A stretch of DNA of 5,616 nt from Armatimonadota bacterium (GTDB lineage: Bacteria; Actinomycetota; Acidimicrobiia; Spongiisociales; UBA5794). Both the position numbers and the translations under genes were made by a program. Shown piece after piece: positions 4,653 to 5,616 of the stretch. Numbering within the stretch: position 1 is the first letter of the stretch; each line of letters opens with the position of its first letter. Where the stretch lies: assembly GCA_008501565.1 (NCBI GenBank), contig QQUL01000217.1:1-5616 (forward strand), given 5' to 3'. Under the pieces are notes generated by a model that saw only the letters and a program-made list of their open reading frames with translations, made no database searches and was not told the DNA's origin.

Positions 4653-5616
4653 TTCGCCGATGATTCGGGCGTAGTTGGTGGGGTCGGTTGCGCCTTCGGT
4701 GACGATCACGAGCGCTATGTCATCGGGACCGAGGTTCAGTTGGTCGCGGAGGTCGGGGCGGCGATCAACGAGGCATAGGAGGGTTGCGAGCGATGCGGCG
4801 CCGGTCTCACCCGCCACGATGCCTTCGGCCGCGAGGAGGCGCATCGCTTCCTCGGCCCACTCGTCGTCGAACGCGACAACAGCGTCGAGGCCATCTTTGA
4901 GTACGGGAAAGGCGATCGGTGAGGCGGTGCCGCAGTTGAGTCCAGCCATCGTGGTGTCGTGCGTTCCGGGGATTGAAACCACCCTGCCAGACTCGATTGC
5001 TGCCAGTACAGAGGCGGCATTGCTCGGCTCTCCGCCGATGAACACGGGACGTGGTTCAACCTCTGCGAATTTGGCGATCATCGCAACAGCGAGTGCGCCG
5101 ACCCCCATCGGCGCCGAAACCACCGTGGCCATCGACAGTCCCAACTCGGCTTCCTGATCCTCGATCTCGAACATCAGCGTGGAATAGCCGTCTATGACCC
5201 ACTGGGGCACCGTTTCGTAACCCGGCCACGAAGTATCGGAAACGACAAGTGTCTGCTCGTCGGCAGCAGCGGCTGCGGCCTTCACCGCATCGTCGTAGGG
5301 ACCGTCCACGACGGTTACGGTGGCGCCCTCGTCGGTGATCGCTTCGATCCGTGCCTTCACCATGTCGATGGGCACCCACACATGGGCACCCAGCCCGAGG
5401 AGTCGCGCCATACGTGCGACGGCCCGACCGTGGTTGCCGTCCGTCGCTGTCGCAAGTGTCAAGGGCAGATGTGGCTGGATCATGGCGGCGAGATCCTCAA
5501 TTGTGTCCCATCCGTCCGGATCGATACCCGTGTGCCGAATGACTGACCGATACGACGCCCACGATGCACCGAGCATCTTGAAGGCTGGGAGACCGAGCCG
5601 TGTCGATTCATCCTTC
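4647..5616 (-). CDS. dpaL: Diaminopropionate ammonia-lyase, 5' end beyond window
   Basis: This is a cytoplasmic PLP enzyme of fold type II (tryptophan synthase beta group) that would convert 2,3-diaminopropionate to pyruvate and two ammonia. The 322 visible residues are open to the right edge, so the gene is partial. The first ATG in the window (5576) is internal: the codons before it read KDESTRLGLPAFK, the conserved block holding the PLP lysine (visible residue 13). Compared with about 398 residues in E. coli YgeX, some 75 N-terminal residues are missing. Other motifs, in visible numbering, are TDGNHGRA (58-65), SDTSWPGYETVP (126-137), GYSTLMFE (143-150), the glycine-rich SAPMGVGALA (167-176), TMAGLNCGTAS (222-232) and VTEGATDP (305-312). 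Asp59 and Asp127 appear to match the catalytic aspartates of the E. coli enzyme. Threonine/serine dehydratase is the main alternative, but the GLNCGT and DGNHGRA blocks favour this family. It converges on tdh with a 30-bp gap. Confidence 0.88.
   Translation of the reverse strand, partial: KDESTRLGLPAFKMLGASWASYRSVIRHTGIDPDGWDTIEDLAAMIQPHLPLTLATATDGNHGRAVARMARLLGLGAHVWVPIDMVKARIEAITDEGATVTVVDGPYDDAVKAAAAAADEQTLVVSDTSWPGYETVPQWVIDGYSTLMFEIEDQEAELGLSMATVVSAPMGVGALAVAMIAKFAEVEPRPVFIGGEPSNAASVLAAIESGRVVSIPGTHDTTMAGLNCGTASPIAFPVLKDGLDAVVAFDDEWAEEAMRLLAAEGIVAGETGAASLATLLCLVDRRPDLRDQLNLGPDDIALVIVTEGATDPTNYARIIGES

Overview
The window is a dense stretch of bacterial DNA that is GC-rich by eye (roughly 60%). 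It has short intergenic gaps, clear Shine-Dalgarno sites in places, ATG and GTG starts, and overlapping gene junctions. The style of the two-component genes, the small DUF1059-like protein and the base composition would fit a free-living actinobacterial-type lineage. That placement is an impression, because nothing in the window is taxonomically decisive.

Layout from left to right. (1) Positions 7-1865, minus strand: a two-component operon, with an OmpR/PhoB-family response regulator followed by a four-helix membrane sensor histidine kinase, joined by a GTGA stop/start overlap. (2) Positions 1947-2111: a 165-bp non-coding segment bounded by perfect 14-bp terminal inverted repeats, flanked by TA on both sides and with a small hairpin near its centre. 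It looks like a MITE or a deletion derivative of an insertion sequence, and it abuts the stop codon of the next gene. (3) Positions 2112-2291, minus strand: a 59-residue Cys/His protein resembling the DUF1059 family, with a good ribosome binding site. (4) Positions 2292-2400: a divergent promoter region. (5) Positions 2401-4616, plus strand: kbl-tdh, the two enzymes that convert L-threonine to glycine and acetyl-CoA, overlapping by one base (TGATG). (6) Positions 4602-4652: a perfect 12-bp hairpin whose loop holds the tdh stop codon, running into four copies of a 7-bp tandem repeat that extends into the end of the convergent gene. (7) Positions 4647-5616, minus strand: most of a PLP-dependent diaminopropionate ammonia-lyase. 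The gene runs off the right edge, and the catalytic lysine lies upstream of its first ATG in the window.

Functionally, the right half concerns amino-acid catabolism: threonine is oxidised by Tdh and cleaved by Kbl, and the ammonia-lyase would convert diaminopropionate (possibly serine or threonine-like substrates) to pyruvate and ammonia. The left half is a signalling pair with no target evident in the window. I see no CRISPR array, tRNA, rRNA or defence system. The least ordinary parts are the MITE-like element, the small gene beside it, and the hairpin/repeat structure at the convergent gene ends.
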